Assembly (NCBI GenBank): GCA_036320915.1
Contig: JAXBDG010000009.1
Span: 2,658,482 to 2,722,481 of the forward strand
DNA: 64,000 nt
Source: Linnemannia elongata
Taxonomy: Eukaryota; Mortierellomycota; Mortierellomycetes; Mortierellales; Mortierellaceae
Reading direction: 5' to 3'
Shown: in pieces, positions 49,117 through 58,271 of the stretch
Layout of the letters: each line of letters opens with the position of its first letter
Position numbering within the stretch: position 1 is the stretch's first letter
Notes under the pieces: model-generated
What the model was told of the DNA's origin: nothing
Database searches by the model: none
Seen by the model: only the letters and a program-made list of their open reading frames with translations
Made by a program: the position numbers and the translations under genes

Positions 49117-49579
49117 ACTTTTAAAAAACAAGGAATATACCTTGCGCAATAGCTTCCACTTGTATTTATCACCTGGTTCTAATCTCCAAGTACAAGTTAC
49201 ATGCAGAGCACCTGCACCAAACTTTTATACTCTAGCCTGTCGATGATATTACATTGCGAATAATCTGCTCATGTTTCGTTGCATTACGTCTTGAATGTCA
49301 GCAATTAGAAATAAATGTTGCTTCATACTCTTGAAGGCTACACACAAGATGTAGACCACCCGTGATCTTTCCCTCCACAGTCCACGATGCCCTCCACTGT
49401 GATAACACGGAGAGCGAACAGAGATTTCGTGTGGACATCATCTAGTCTCAACAGGGATTGCTATAGTATACCTCCTCACCATGACTTGATTCCACCATGA
49501 ATCCTGCTTGTTGATGACCTTGATGTTTTTAAAAATATACAAGATATGCAAAAGTATGAGCTAGCCTAAAATATTCCCC
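49084..49579 (+). repeat. 496-bp segment repeated next to the telomere (copy 1)
   Basis: The last 33 bases of B1 and its downstream flank recur in the same orientation at 62831-63326 with a constant offset of 13,747, so there are no indels over 496 bases. Confidence 0.92.
49119..49128. promoter_or_regulatory. TTTTAAAAAA box after B1
   Basis: Two bases after the B1 stop codon; same box type as at the ends of the other cassette genes. Confidence 0.45.
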
Positions 49580-49599
49580 TAGCTGATACGATCTCTACC

Positions 49600-50100
49600 C
49601 ACACATTCACGGCATAAAAAAACACACCAATAACTGTGTAAGTGGATTTTCACGAAATAAACGATGTGTATTATACTACACCCTATTTTCACAACACATT
49701 CACATCACGAAGCTACTAATACATTTATGACATAAAAAACTCACCAATAATTGTGTAAGTGGATTTTCACGATTTAGACAGTTCTTATACATAATCCCAT
49801 GCAGACGCGACACATCTTTTCCATTTTAACATCTGACAAAGCAACCCATACATTCATGAGTTTTTTATCTCTGTCTTATTTTTTTAAAACCTTACCAATA
49901 ACTGTGTGAGTGGATTTTCACGAAGTACGCGATACATGTTTCTGTCTGTTCCATCATGAAATAGCTGATACAAATCTCTATCGGTACGATACAACCATTC
50001 ACGAAATAAACGATCCATCTGCTTATCTGATCCATCATGAAATAGCTGATGCAAAACCTTGTAGGAGTTACGATACATTCACGAGAATAACGATAGAAAT
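49600..50100. repeat. short dispersed direct repeats in B1-C1 spacer
   Basis: The segment ACCAATAACTGTGTAAGTGG followed by ATTTTCACGA occurs three times with small changes (about 49625, 49743, 49894), each preceded by an ACATTCA(T/C)G(A/G)-type box. A second pair, CCATCATGAAATAGCTGAT, lies at about 49951 and 50031. The short minus-strand frame through here (49884-50078) is repeat-driven and not called. Confidence 0.7.
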
Positions 50101-50337
50101 AGTTTGTTTTGCAAAACTGCTAGATAACCAACACGACCATTCATGCTTAAGATCCATGGCAGGAACGTTTTAAAAGGGGGTCCATGCTCTGATCTATAAC
50201 CTACACTGATGGCTACTATACCAATAACCTATTACACGATAAAACATCTTGTATGCATGTTGTCTTTAGTAGGCGGGAATAGTTACAAAAATATCTGATC
50301 TTTTCGACCATGAATCCTGACTGTTGATGAGTGTATC

Positions 50338-50655
50338 CTACTGGTCCATGGTTAACTTTCTAACTTTTTTTGTCAGCTTGGAAATTTCTTTATCCATATT
50401 CTCAACGTGTTCTGCAAGGTCTTGTACTATTGCCACTTGTTTTTTTAGTTGTTTAACATAGCTTTGATGGCTCTTTAGGATCTTGTCTTGTTTCTCCAAT
50501 ATTTTGTCGATCTTGTCATGCATCGAGACAAGACCAACCTTTCTGCGAGTGACTGCCAAGGCTACGGCACATTTTTTACATGTGGTAGGATTTGTTTTAT
50601 AAAAATCCTCTGCCTCTTTTCGTACTTTACACTCTACACATTTTTTCTGTGACAT
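50338..50655 (-). CDS. zinc-ribbon plus coiled-coil small protein
   Basis: 105 residues. The N-terminus holds two CxxC pairs (KKCVECKVRKEAEDFYKTNP then CKKC), a small zinc ribbon of the kind common at the start of phage and large-virus HNH and regulator proteins. The rest is a heptad-repeat coiled coil (MHDKIDKILEKQDKILKSHQ to KLTKKVRKLTMDQ), predicting an oligomer. It is the only cassette-1 gene on the minus strand and has no counterpart in copies 2 and 3. A T9A5 run lies upstream (50793-50806). Regulatory or DNA-bridging role is inference. Confidence 0.7.
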   Translation of the reverse strand: MSQKKCVECKVRKEAEDFYKTNPTTCKKCAVALAVTRRKVGLVSMHDKIDKILEKQDKILKSHQSYVKQLKKQVAIVQDLAEHVENMDKEISKLTKKVRKLTMDQ

Positions 50656-50930
50656 TGTATGTTATTCGGCCCAAGCGTGTTTTTTGCCTTCTTATCACTC
50701 CATTTTGTCTATTCTAAATTATTGGATAACCTCGCGTGTTTAGACTACATGTACTGCTACTTGCCTTCCACTAAACCACCAACAATAGTATATTTTTTTT
50801 TAAAAACATATCATGTGCTCTCAAGCCTTTTGCATAGCATAATATTCTACAGCTGATGTGCGATATAGGATAATAGTAAGACACTGACACATTCACCAAC
50901 AGCAAAACCTATAAAAGAGGAAAGTACATC

Positions 50931-52232
50931 ATGACTTTAAATCAGCATTTCAACCACCTTCTCGACAAACAATGGTTGTTTCTTGAGGAAGGGTGGCCAT
51001 TTGTTCCAGTAAGCACAAACAATCGTACTGTTAACAAGGAGGTAGCATTCATGAAAACTATAAAGTCCACACTCATGGCGCGTCTTGGTGCCATTCCAGT
51101 CTTTTTCTTTCTTACAGTTATATGGCCAAATGTAAAGTACCCTGGCCCGTATCGTAAAGTAGAGAAGGGTCTTGTGCTTCTTTACCATTTGGTGAAAGGT
51201 GCATCTATGGAACAAATGTCACCGTTTCTTCCAAAGAGCAGCTTCTTTGCTGTCTATTCCACGTTTTACAAGACAGAATATACCGCGCATGACAAGTTTA
51301 TTACATCTTGTCTTGCCAACATGTTCTCAACAATTACCATTCGTCTCTTGTCAGCTAATAAGAAGAATCCTCCGCTCTTTAAACAAGTTACATTGCATCT
51401 TGATGGCCATGATACCAGGGCGACCTATCAAGGTGAGACTTCTGCAGAGATGTATTCTTACAAGCTAAAGAAATCTGGTCTGCGCACTCAAGTCGTAATG
51501 GACTGTAATGGTATGGCACTATGGGTGTCCAAGTCTGCATCATGTAAAAACTATGCTGATGGTACAATGTTGCTCTCGATGAAGTTGGATAAAAAGATGC
51601 ATGCAATGGATTGTGTGGCTGTTGATGGAGGGTACACACAGTTTTTAAAGACACTAGCCGAAAAGTCTGATCTTACTTTGCATAACTTTACACATCCATT
51701 TCGAAGGAAGAAACATCAGGATCTGACCTCACAAGAGACCGAGTACAACTCTATATTTGGAAGCTTTCGATCACAGATGGAGGCACTATTTGGAGAACTA
51801 GGCAGTGTGTTTGAGCGACATAACAACCGAGCTCCTATAATTACAGAGAAGAAGAATACATACAACCTACAGATGAAGTTGGCCTTGCTGCTTTTAAATA
51901 TCAAGAGAATGGTAGCAATGTTAAAGCTTACTTCTGAGCCAATTCATACATCTTGGATGCGTGATGACTTCGACTACCCAGGCGAGAACCAAGATGTCGA
52001 ACAAACAATGGACTACTTTCCTATAAATGCATTACTGGAGGATGGTGATACCATGGCAAGGATGCAAGAAGAGTTTTTGGGTATGGCCATTGGTGATGAA
52101 GACATTACAATGGACCATATGCAGGAACACGCCACCATTGGTTTTGCGATCCCCAGATGGAGTGCAAAACGTAAATCTGCAGCCATGACGAATAAGACGC
52201 AAGATGCAGATGGTGAGGATCATGATCTGTAA
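50931..52232 (+). CDS. cassette protein C, copy 1: DDE transposase-like
   Basis: 433 residues. The catalytic region follows the DDE_Tnp_4/IS5-Harbinger pattern: first Asp in TLHLDGHDTRATY, the linking strand KLKKSGLRTQVVMDCNG, second Asp in MDCVAVDGGYTQF, and a candidate Glu in FRSQMEALFGELGSVFERHN. The N-terminal ~130 residues (EEGWPFVP, IPVFFFLTVIWPNVKYPGPY) are shared by all three copies and may be the helical DNA-binding part. All candidate acids are retained and the frame is open, so it could be active. An acidic tail carries RMQEEFLGM, also shared. Intronless. Followed by a T8A7 run at 52272-52286. Confidence 0.85.
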   Translation: MTLNQHFNHLLDKQWLFLEEGWPFVPVSTNNRTVNKEVAFMKTIKSTLMARLGAIPVFFFLTVIWPNVKYPGPYRKVEKGLVLLYHLVKGASMEQMSPFLPKSSFFAVYSTFYKTEYTAHDKFITSCLANMFSTITIRLLSANKKNPPLFKQVTLHLDGHDTRATYQGETSAEMYSYKLKKSGLRTQVVMDCNGMALWVSKSASCKNYADGTMLLSMKLDKKMHAMDCVAVDGGYTQFLKTLAEKSDLTLHNFTHPFRRKKHQDLTSQETEYNSIFGSFRSQMEALFGELGSVFERHNNRAPIITEKKNTYNLQMKLALLLLNIKRMVAMLKLTSEPIHTSWMRDDFDYPGENQDVEQTMDYFPINALLEDGDTMARMQEEFLGMAIGDEDITMDHMQEHATIGFAIPRWSAKRKSAAMTNKTQDADGEDHDL

Positions 52233-52271
52233 GAACTTTTTACAAATATGCACAAGGATGATGCCTTTTAG

Positions 52272-52286
52272 TTTTTTTTAAAAAAA
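52272..52286. promoter_or_regulatory. T8A7 box between C1 and D
   Basis: Longest member of the T-run/A-run box series, 39 bases after the C1 stop and 85 before the D start. Confidence 0.45.
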
Positions 52287-52370
52287 TGCTTAGATGCTAC
52301 TCGTCTTGTTGTTGTAGGGATATCTAACAGATATTTTATTTCTTCCAATTTTCCGATAACAACTATAAGC

Positions 52371-53852
52371 ATGTACGTCCAGTTGACCGAGATTGTCTCC
52401 AAAGCCGCCAAGCTGTTTTGCAACATAACAGGAGTGGAGCTGAAGGCAAAGCAAGTAAAGAAGATTATCAAAGCACTTGCTGACGACGATAATTTGCAAA
52501 AGCACTATTTTTGCGATGCTAAATGTGTCTCGTCCGAGCGCATTTGCATGAAGAAAGTAGATGATGAGGGTATGTATTGTCATGTTCATGATCCTGATCG
52601 CAAGTGTCAGGGAAACACCATGAGTGGAGTTAGATGTCGTTCTGTTGCAAAGGCAGGTGAAACACACTGCAATCGACATCTCGACCAAGCAGGGAGGCAT
52701 GTAAAGAGGAGCACGAAGGTATCCACAAACAGCGAAGATGAGAGACCTGCCAAGAAGGTCAAACGTAATGCCAAAAAGACAAAGAATCGTCACAGTCCTG
52801 TAGATTCAGACGCTGATGACTCTACGGAGGACGAGATTCTCAAGAAAAAAGCAAAGAAACCTCGTACTCCTGAGCTTGTTGATACAGATGCTGATGATTC
52901 TTCAGAGGATGACACACCACGCATGAAGTCCAAGGTCAAAGAATCGCGGCAGTCACACACTCTAGAGGATACCAACTCTGAGGAGGAAGAGGATGAGAAT
53001 GTATCTGATAGAGAGTCCAGTTATGGCGCATTGCCGCTAAGCTCAAAGGTGTTTGACATTACGTCCAAGAAGAAAGTACCATCTGCAAAGAAGGGAAAGT
53101 GGGTCAAGTGTCCATTCAACGATAACCTTGAGTATGCCAGAAACTTTACAGTAAATGGTAAACACATCTTGAAGTTGCGAAAAAAAGACGCTTACCACCA
53201 TTTGTATACAGCAAAGAACTTGTCCGCAGATGATACAGTTTTCCAAGACTTGACAAGCAAAGAAAGTCGTATTCTCGAGAAGATGGGTCTGCGTCAAACA
53301 ACAAAGGCGGAGAACCAAAAGATATTCCCAGATGAGTCCGATGAGGAATCCGACGACAAAGAGGCATCTGAAGATGGGGAATCCGACGACAAAGAGGCAT
53401 CTGAAGATGAGGAATCCGATGGTTCCAACGAATCCTCTGAAGAAGCTGAGGCGGAAAAGTTGGTGAAAGGAAATAAAAAGCCCAAGCCTACGAGCATATG
53501 CAAGGGTTTTACTAAACCAGGCGCAAAGTGCACAAAGCCTGTTGCCAAGGGTGAATATTGCACATTGCATCATACTCAAGCATCCAATCATGTAAGCAAA
53601 AAGAATATTACATGGGAAACGTTTCCTTTGGCAGACAACCTAGAATACACATATGACATTTGTATTAGAGGTAGATATCCTCTGAAAAAGCGTAAAGAGG
53701 ATTTAGTTGTTAAGTTGGTAACAAAGGAACAACTCTCACGTCCAGATGAATGGTATATGGGTACGATGACTCTTCAAGACAAGGAGGAACTTTTTATTAT
53801 GGGACTTGTGCCAGAAGAGTGGGAATCGTCCAGGGTCCAAATGGTTATATAA
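52371..53852 (+). CDS. cassette-1 extra protein D: repeated zinc-motif and 'NLEY' domain protein
   Basis: 493 residues with an internal duplication. Zinc-type motifs of the form C-x(n)-G-x-x-C-x(n)-G-x-x-C-x-x-H appear three times (RICMKKVDDEGMYCHVH, KCQGNTMSGVRC...HCNRH, ICKGFTKPGAKC...YCTLHH); such motifs are frequent in large DNA viruses and phages. Two related domains follow: WVKCPFNDNLEYARNFTVNG and WETFPLADNLEYTYDICIRG, each with a Lys-rich strand and a final MGL block. Between them are Lys/Ser-rich and acidic tracts including a 13-residue tandem (ESDDKEASED). The last 33 bases lie inside the long inverted repeat, so the C-terminus may have been replaced on rearrangement. DNA or chromatin binding is inferred. 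Confidence 0.75.
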   Translation: MYVQLTEIVSKAAKLFCNITGVELKAKQVKKIIKALADDDNLQKHYFCDAKCVSSERICMKKVDDEGMYCHVHDPDRKCQGNTMSGVRCRSVAKAGETHCNRHLDQAGRHVKRSTKVSTNSEDERPAKKVKRNAKKTKNRHSPVDSDADDSTEDEILKKKAKKPRTPELVDTDADDSSEDDTPRMKSKVKESRQSHTLEDTNSEEEEDENVSDRESSYGALPLSSKVFDITSKKKVPSAKKGKWVKCPFNDNLEYARNFTVNGKHILKLRKKDAYHHLYTAKNLSADDTVFQDLTSKESRILEKMGLRQTTKAENQKIFPDESDEESDDKEASEDGESDDKEASEDEESDGSNESSEEAEAEKLVKGNKKPKPTSICKGFTKPGAKCTKPVAKGEYCTLHHTQASNHVSKKNITWETFPLADNLEYTYDICIRGRYPLKKRKEDLVVKLVTKEQLSRPDEWYMGTMTLQDKEELFIMGLVPEEWESSRVQMVI

Positions 53853-54153
53853 CCCATTAATTATCCACAGATGTTGTATGAACTGGTGGGGATACAAAGG
53901 GTTGTAGATTTTAAAAAGACTGCAGGAATAAAAGATAGACATCCATAACAGACCATAATGTCCAGTTGTAATGGAAAAAGAAATGGTAACGAAACAGTCC
54001 TAACGTATTTCCATTTGTTCACACTAGCTAAATCAAGGCGTAAAGGGGGGGTGTAGTTTTAGGATGGCCGATGGTCTGACCCCCCACCTACAGCCTTTTC
54101 CATTACACATACGCACTCTTGTAAAAACGTTCCACACCAGGCATTATCAAGGG
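53820..54153. repeat. outer part of left arm of the 940-bp inverted repeat
   Basis: 334 bases complementary to 62218-62551. The arm resumes at 57624 after the copy-2 element, so this element interrupts the arm. Confidence 0.92.
54045..54085. repeat. G7/C6 junction motif 2
   Basis: GTGTAGTTTTAGGATGGCCG core between G7 and C6, inside the left outer arm; exact inverse of the copy at 62286. Confidence 0.85.
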
Positions 54154-54219
54154 TGTAATTGACGTTATCATGCATAGTTAAACTGCTGTCCTGCATAAAT
54201 CATCACTCACCCATTCATC

Positions 54220-54486
54220 ATGTCAACACGTTTAACTAAATCACGCCAGCAAGATGTTGTTGCCGATTTTATCTATGACAAGAAACTGGAGATGTGCATG
54301 TTTGTCTACTTGGATGAATTCCTGGATTACCATCGCAAACTCTTTCCACAAGATGCCACAACATTCGGCACTGACGGTATAAAGAAATTACTTGAAGCAT
54401 CGTATCAGGCCATCCGTGAGAAAATACGCGAAGATGGATTGCTCACTGAGAAGGCAGCTGGCGAATACATGCGTAGAAAGAAGTGA
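54220..54486 (+). CDS. small cassette protein A, copy 2
   Basis: 88 residues beginning MSTRLTKSRQQDVVADFIYD and ending AAGEYMRRKK. About half the positions agree with copies 1 and 3, showing old divergence with retained frame. It starts 22 bases inside the left terminal repeat's inner edge and precedes B2 by 72 bases. Confidence 0.8.
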   Translation: MSTRLTKSRQQDVVADFIYDKKLEMCMFVYLDEFLDYHRKLFPQDATTFGTDGIKKLLEASYQAIREKIREDGLLTEKAAGEYMRRKK

Positions 54487-54503
54487 GAGGCCACATTGTG
54501 GCG

Positions 54504-54512
54504 TTTTTAAAA
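54504..54512. promoter_or_regulatory. TTTTTAAAA box between A2 and B2
   Basis: 17 bases after the A2 stop and 46 before the B2 ATG, the same relative place as in copy 1. Confidence 0.5.
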
Positions 54513-54558
54513 GCTAAATTACAGATTTAACAACTACAAAGGCAAATCATATATACCA

Positions 54559-56253
54559 ATGCTCTCGCACGAGTCTCTCATCAACATTACGTTTAATCAG
54601 GTAGCACATTTGCTATCCGATGTTGGCGCGCTCAAGTCCGTACCAGAAGGCAGCGAGGAACAAACCGGGTTTGCCAAATTTTCTAAGCTATTCTGTGACT
54701 CCATGATGTTTTGGGGCTTGTACAATTACGCCGATGACAGTACGAAAGGAACGGCGATTGGAAAGTACATTGCTGAACTGCGTGATGCATTAAACCATAC
54801 AGAATTGGTCGTTGAGTCTGTAAAGTTAACCCACTCTGGCCAATTACGAGAGTGTGACGAAGATGTATACTTTTCGGGACAGATGCTTAGACGCTATAAA
54901 AGATCGTTTGATGGAAAAGTATTTACACCAGGATATATTGCCATAAAGGTGTCACTGGATTACTCCCGTGCAAAGAAAGTGGTACCCATTTTGGCGAATG
55001 TTTTGCCTCATTTACAAGAGAGCTTTATAGTATTGCACGACATAGATTTCGCCCATGATTGCAAGTACAATACAACTCGTGCAATCTTGCGGAAGCTCCT
55101 CCGAGAAACCAATACGATGGAAGTTGTGGATGATCTACGCAAAGTTGGGCACCACTGCATTTCATGGAGGAACACAGCAGAGGACGCAAAAAATATCCGA
55201 TACAAGGTGTATAACAAATTTGTACAGGTTATGGAGAGTGCCGAGGTGCGAAACAGTCTTGGTTCTCGCATGGAGGACTTGGTGGAGAAGGGAACCACAT
55301 TTTCACAGCGCGTCAAACGATACATGAAGTATGGCTATACTCGTGTTGAACTTACCTTTTATGGTCCGGCTTTGAGACCCCTCTGGGAATACCAGGATGA
55401 AATGGATGAGGTTAAAGCACTCCTACAAGATTGCCGCACATATAAATGTTCTTTCGAAGCACAGTGGCAGGAACGAGCGAAATGCATTACGTCGTTGGTG
55501 GCTGTACATTTTCCAAGGGAGCAACTGTTTGCATATTGCCATTGGTGGAACTCCGTTACCTCCAAGAAGTATGGATATATGTGGAAGAAGGTTGACCCCA
55601 CCATTGTGCCGTTGTTGCTGGCTAACTACTCCTTTAACGATAGACCTATATACTACATAAAAGCAAGTGTGGACGATGAAGGTAATGTGGAAATTGGCGA
55701 TACTGTAACATACATGCGCGAGCCAGGATGTACTGCCATTACATTAGTTCCTGGTTCACAAAAAGGCATGTTCCCATCCAGGGAGGTATCGCCTAATGGT
55801 GCGCGTAAGTTTTGCAAAGTGGGAATCGTGGAAGTTGACAACATCTCGATTGCCTGGCCAAAACACCTTTATAACAAGAGTAGTGCCCCGTTGGCAGAAA
55901 TCTTCGAGCATGATGATGATGACGATGACACAAATGTGTTGCACCTGAAGGCCATTCATGTGTCGTTGTATACCGCAGACTACCAAATATTGGAGCCTGA
56001 TACGGAGTATACCATAGTGGCAGCTGGTTACAGGGAATATCGTGGTGAACATCGGTGGCATTTTATCACAGAGTGTGGATTAAAGGTACGCGCTGGAAAA
56101 TCTTTGGGCAAAATTTGGAGACAATGGCGGGCTGAACATGTTGATGGTACACAGAGAGCTGGTAGTGTTGATGGTGTTCCGTTCATGACATTTCGTGCTG
56201 TGAGGAAATCTCGTTCACATGGCATAGACGATATCAAGTGCGAGCGTGTTTGA
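54559..56253 (+). CDS. cassette protein B, copy 2 (full length)
   Basis: 564 residues, the complete form. Blocks in order: GFAKFSKLFCDSMMFWGLYN (~residue 38), KGTAIGKYIAELR, GYIAIKVSLDYSRAKKV, IVLHDIDFAHDCKY (~160), VGHHCISW, NIRYKVYNKFVQVMESAEVR, LGSRMEDLV, RVELTFYG, LFAYCHWWNSVTSKKYGYMW, ANYSFNDRPIYYIKA, REPGCTAITLVPGSQKGMFP, and a C-terminal HFITECGLKVRAGKSL. No signal peptide or membrane segment; basic overall. Reduced similarity outside the blocks but no stop codons argues for selection on the protein. Function unknown; see copy 1 for the tentative initiator-like comparison. Confidence 0.85.
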   Translation: MLSHESLINITFNQVAHLLSDVGALKSVPEGSEEQTGFAKFSKLFCDSMMFWGLYNYADDSTKGTAIGKYIAELRDALNHTELVVESVKLTHSGQLRECDEDVYFSGQMLRRYKRSFDGKVFTPGYIAIKVSLDYSRAKKVVPILANVLPHLQESFIVLHDIDFAHDCKYNTTRAILRKLLRETNTMEVVDDLRKVGHHCISWRNTAEDAKNIRYKVYNKFVQVMESAEVRNSLGSRMEDLVEKGTTFSQRVKRYMKYGYTRVELTFYGPALRPLWEYQDEMDEVKALLQDCRTYKCSFEAQWQERAKCITSLVAVHFPREQLFAYCHWWNSVTSKKYGYMWKKVDPTIVPLLLANYSFNDRPIYYIKASVDDEGNVEIGDTVTYMREPGCTAITLVPGSQKGMFPSREVSPNGARKFCKVGIVEVDNISIAWPKHLYNKSSAPLAEIFEHDDDDDDTNVLHLKAIHVSLYTADYQILEPDTEYTIVAAGYREYRGEHRWHFITECGLKVRAGKSLGKIWRQWRAEHVDGTQRAGSVDGVPFMTFRAVRKSRSHGIDDIKCERV

Positions 56254-56257
56254 CAAG

Positions 56258-56267
56258 TTTTTAAAAA
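56258..56267. promoter_or_regulatory. TTTTTAAAAA box between convergent B2 and C2
   Basis: Perfect palindrome 4 bases after the B2 stop and 36 bases past the C2 stop; serves both convergent genes if it is a terminator. Confidence 0.55.
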
Positions 56268-56303
56268 TTTGTATAGATATATATATGCATGAGTATGTCT
56301 GTT

Positions 56304-57563
56304 TCATAGACTGGCTACACTACTGTTATCGTCGTCTGCATTCGACATTTGTTCATCACCATCCGAGGCAACATCCAATCCCAAAAATTCTTCTTGCATT
56401 CTTTGCAATTCCAAACCACTTTCCAGTTTGTATTGTACTGTGACAGTTTGTGTTAATTCTGGAGCAAGTTGCCTCTCGCGCGGATAGTCCACTCCTTCAT
56501 CCATCCACGCACGATGAGTTGGGATATCCTCGATGTCCAGTGCGCGTACAAAGTTGCGAACATTTAATAAGAGGAGACAAAGGCGAAAAGCAAGATTAAA
56601 TTCCGTTTTGCATGCTGTTCGTACAATCTCCCTGTTGTTAAACTTTTTAAATGTTTTCATGAGGTCACCAAATGTATCCTCTGACATGGATCGAAACCCA
56701 CCAAACATGGCATTAAAATTAGTTTCCTCCTCGTGAAGTGGCTGCATGCGTTTCTTGCGGACGGGAAAACAAACGTTATGCTCTTCCAACTGTTCTTTCT
56801 CTAGAAGATCAGGTATGTGCAGTGTGTATCCACCATCAAGGGCAACACAGTCAATACTGTCGATCTTTTTTCCAATGCCCATCTCTAGCAGCATTTTGCC
56901 ATCGTTGTTATCGCGGCATGGTGCTGATTTGGATGCGAAGAGTACCATTCCATTGGCATCGATAGCAACTTGTGTTCTCAAACCTGATTTCTTGAGCTTA
57001 AAAGAGTACATTGCGGCTTTATCCTCTCCGTATGATGCTCGAGAATCATGACCATCTAGCATGATTGTAACATGCTTGAACATTGGTGGATTTTTCCAGT
57101 TGGATGTTCGGATGCGAATTTCCAAAGACGAAAACATGGATGCAAAACAGCGTTTGATCTCCTTGTTAAACATCGCACGCTCCACCTTGAGGAATGTGCT
57201 GTATATGACATGGAATGTGGACTTTGGCATGTATTGCGACATGGAATCCATAGTCTCTCCAGCAACGAAAAAGTACAGGAATGCAATGCCTTTCTCCAGC
57301 AAGTTAAATGGCCCAGGGAAATAATGCTTACCCCATATTTTAGTCAGGAAAAAAAACACCGGGATGGGACCAAGTCGCTTCATCAACACGGCTTTCATGT
57401 CCTGTATTCTCTTGATTTGCTTAAACTCTGAACGGTGAAACGTCTTGATCTTCGGGCACATTGGCCATGGTTCATCAAGGAATGCCCATTCATCCTCCAG
57501 TAGACCGTCAAACAGTCGTACAAGTTTTTTTGGCATGGGCTTGTCTCCAAATGTTGTCTCCAT
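56304..57563 (-). CDS. cassette protein C, copy 2: DDE transposase-like
   Basis: 419 residues with start METTFGDKPMPKKLVRLFDG chosen to match copy 3; the start lies in the inner flank of the right terminal repeat. Candidate catalytic Asp in TIMLDGHDSRASY and in IDCVALDGGYTLH; candidate Glu/Asp in FRSMSEDTFGDLMKTFKKFN. Shared blocks GPIPVFFFLTKIWGKHYFPG, KLKKSGLRTQVAIDANGMV, SKSAPCRDNNDGKML and ELQRMQEEFLGLDV. Presumably the enzyme mobilising this element via its 50-bp ends. Intronless. Confidence 0.87.
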   Translation of the reverse strand: METTFGDKPMPKKLVRLFDGLLEDEWAFLDEPWPMCPKIKTFHRSEFKQIKRIQDMKAVLMKRLGPIPVFFFLTKIWGKHYFPGPFNLLEKGIAFLYFFVAGETMDSMSQYMPKSTFHVIYSTFLKVERAMFNKEIKRCFASMFSSLEIRIRTSNWKNPPMFKHVTIMLDGHDSRASYGEDKAAMYSFKLKKSGLRTQVAIDANGMVLFASKSAPCRDNNDGKMLLEMGIGKKIDSIDCVALDGGYTLHIPDLLEKEQLEEHNVCFPVRKKRMQPLHEEETNFNAMFGGFRSMSEDTFGDLMKTFKKFNNREIVRTACKTEFNLAFRLCLLLLNVRNFVRALDIEDIPTHRAWMDEGVDYPRERQLAPELTQTVTVQYKLESGLELQRMQEEFLGLDVASDGDEQMSNADDDNSSVASL

Positions 57564-57805
57564 GATGTTAAAACTTATGCAGGACAGCAGTTTAACATGC
57601 ATGATAACGTCAATTACACCCTTGGCAATCGTCCACATCCCTAATACATGAGGAAGCACCATAGGAGTGGTTGATCGTGTATAATATCAGGCAACTTTTA
57701 AAAAGCATGGATACAGGAGGCAGAGGATTTGTATAGATGGTAGTGGTGGGTAAGAGGAGGTGGATAATATGGGTGGTGGTGTAAAGGAGAGGCCAATGGA
57801 GGTTT

Positions 57806-57850
57806 GGGGGGGGGTGTAGTTTTCCACTGGCCGAGGGCGCATACCCCCCC
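57806..57850. repeat. G9/C7 junction motif 3
   Basis: GTGTAGTTTTCCACTGGCCGA core then GGGCGCATA and C7, at the end of the first 258-bp unit. Confidence 0.85.
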
Positions 57851-58063
57851 TTGAGAGATTCCACCTATAACCCCCCACCTAGGCAATCGTCCACATCCCT
57901 AATACATGAGGAAGCACCATAGGAGTGGTTGATCGTGTATAATATCAGGCAACTTTTAAAAAGCATGGATACAGGAGGCAGAGGATTTGTATAGATGGTA
58001 GTGGTGGGTAAGAGGAGGTGGATAATATGGGTGGTGGTGTAAAGGAGAGGCCAATGGAGGTTT

Positions 58064-58107
58064 GGGGGGGGGTGTAGTTTTCCACTGGCCGATGCTTACA
58101 CCCCCCC
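58064..58107. repeat. G9/C7 junction motif 4
   Basis: Same core as motif 3 but continuing TGCTTACA-C7-TTTGGTCC; marks the left edge of the copy-3 unit proper. Confidence 0.85.
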
Positions 58108-58271
58108 TTTGGTCCATTCGAGGTGTATTTGGAGATGTCTCTTGGCTATGCAGTGCAGTCTCTGAGCATCTCCCCTGACATGTATTGGAACTAGCTTTTG
58201 CTGGTATCATAGGCCCATCTTGAATGCTCTGGGTATGGCAGGTTGTGCGGGGCCTTCCTTCAACATACCCA

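Larger units (their letters stand above)
54149..57623. mobile_element. copy-2 A-B-C element with 50-bp terminal inverted repeats
   Basis: Left end 54149-54198 (AAGGGTGTAATTGACGTTAT onward) matches the inverse of 57575-57623 with a single 1-base gap. The 3,475-bp interior carries A2 and B2 on plus and C2 on minus, convergent. The homologous arm at 62218 reads straight through (TATCAAGGGCAATCG), giving the related unoccupied site. No clean target duplication: the unoccupied site differs from occupied flanks by AAG, which also matches the element end. Confidence 0.88.
57624..58231. repeat. inner part of left arm; contains a 258-bp tandem duplication
   Basis: 608 bases complementary to 61612-62219 with only a few substitutions. 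Within it a 258-bp unit starting GGCAATCGTCCACATCCC occurs at 57624-57881 and again from 57882 to about 58091. Each unit contains a TTTTAAAAA box and a G9 run; the small frames in these repeats are not genes. Confidence 0.92.

Noticed and set aside
54149..57623. A 2-bp GG or 3-bp AAG target duplication for the copy-2 element
   Set aside because: Neither option gives symmetric ends consistent with the empty site; left undefined.
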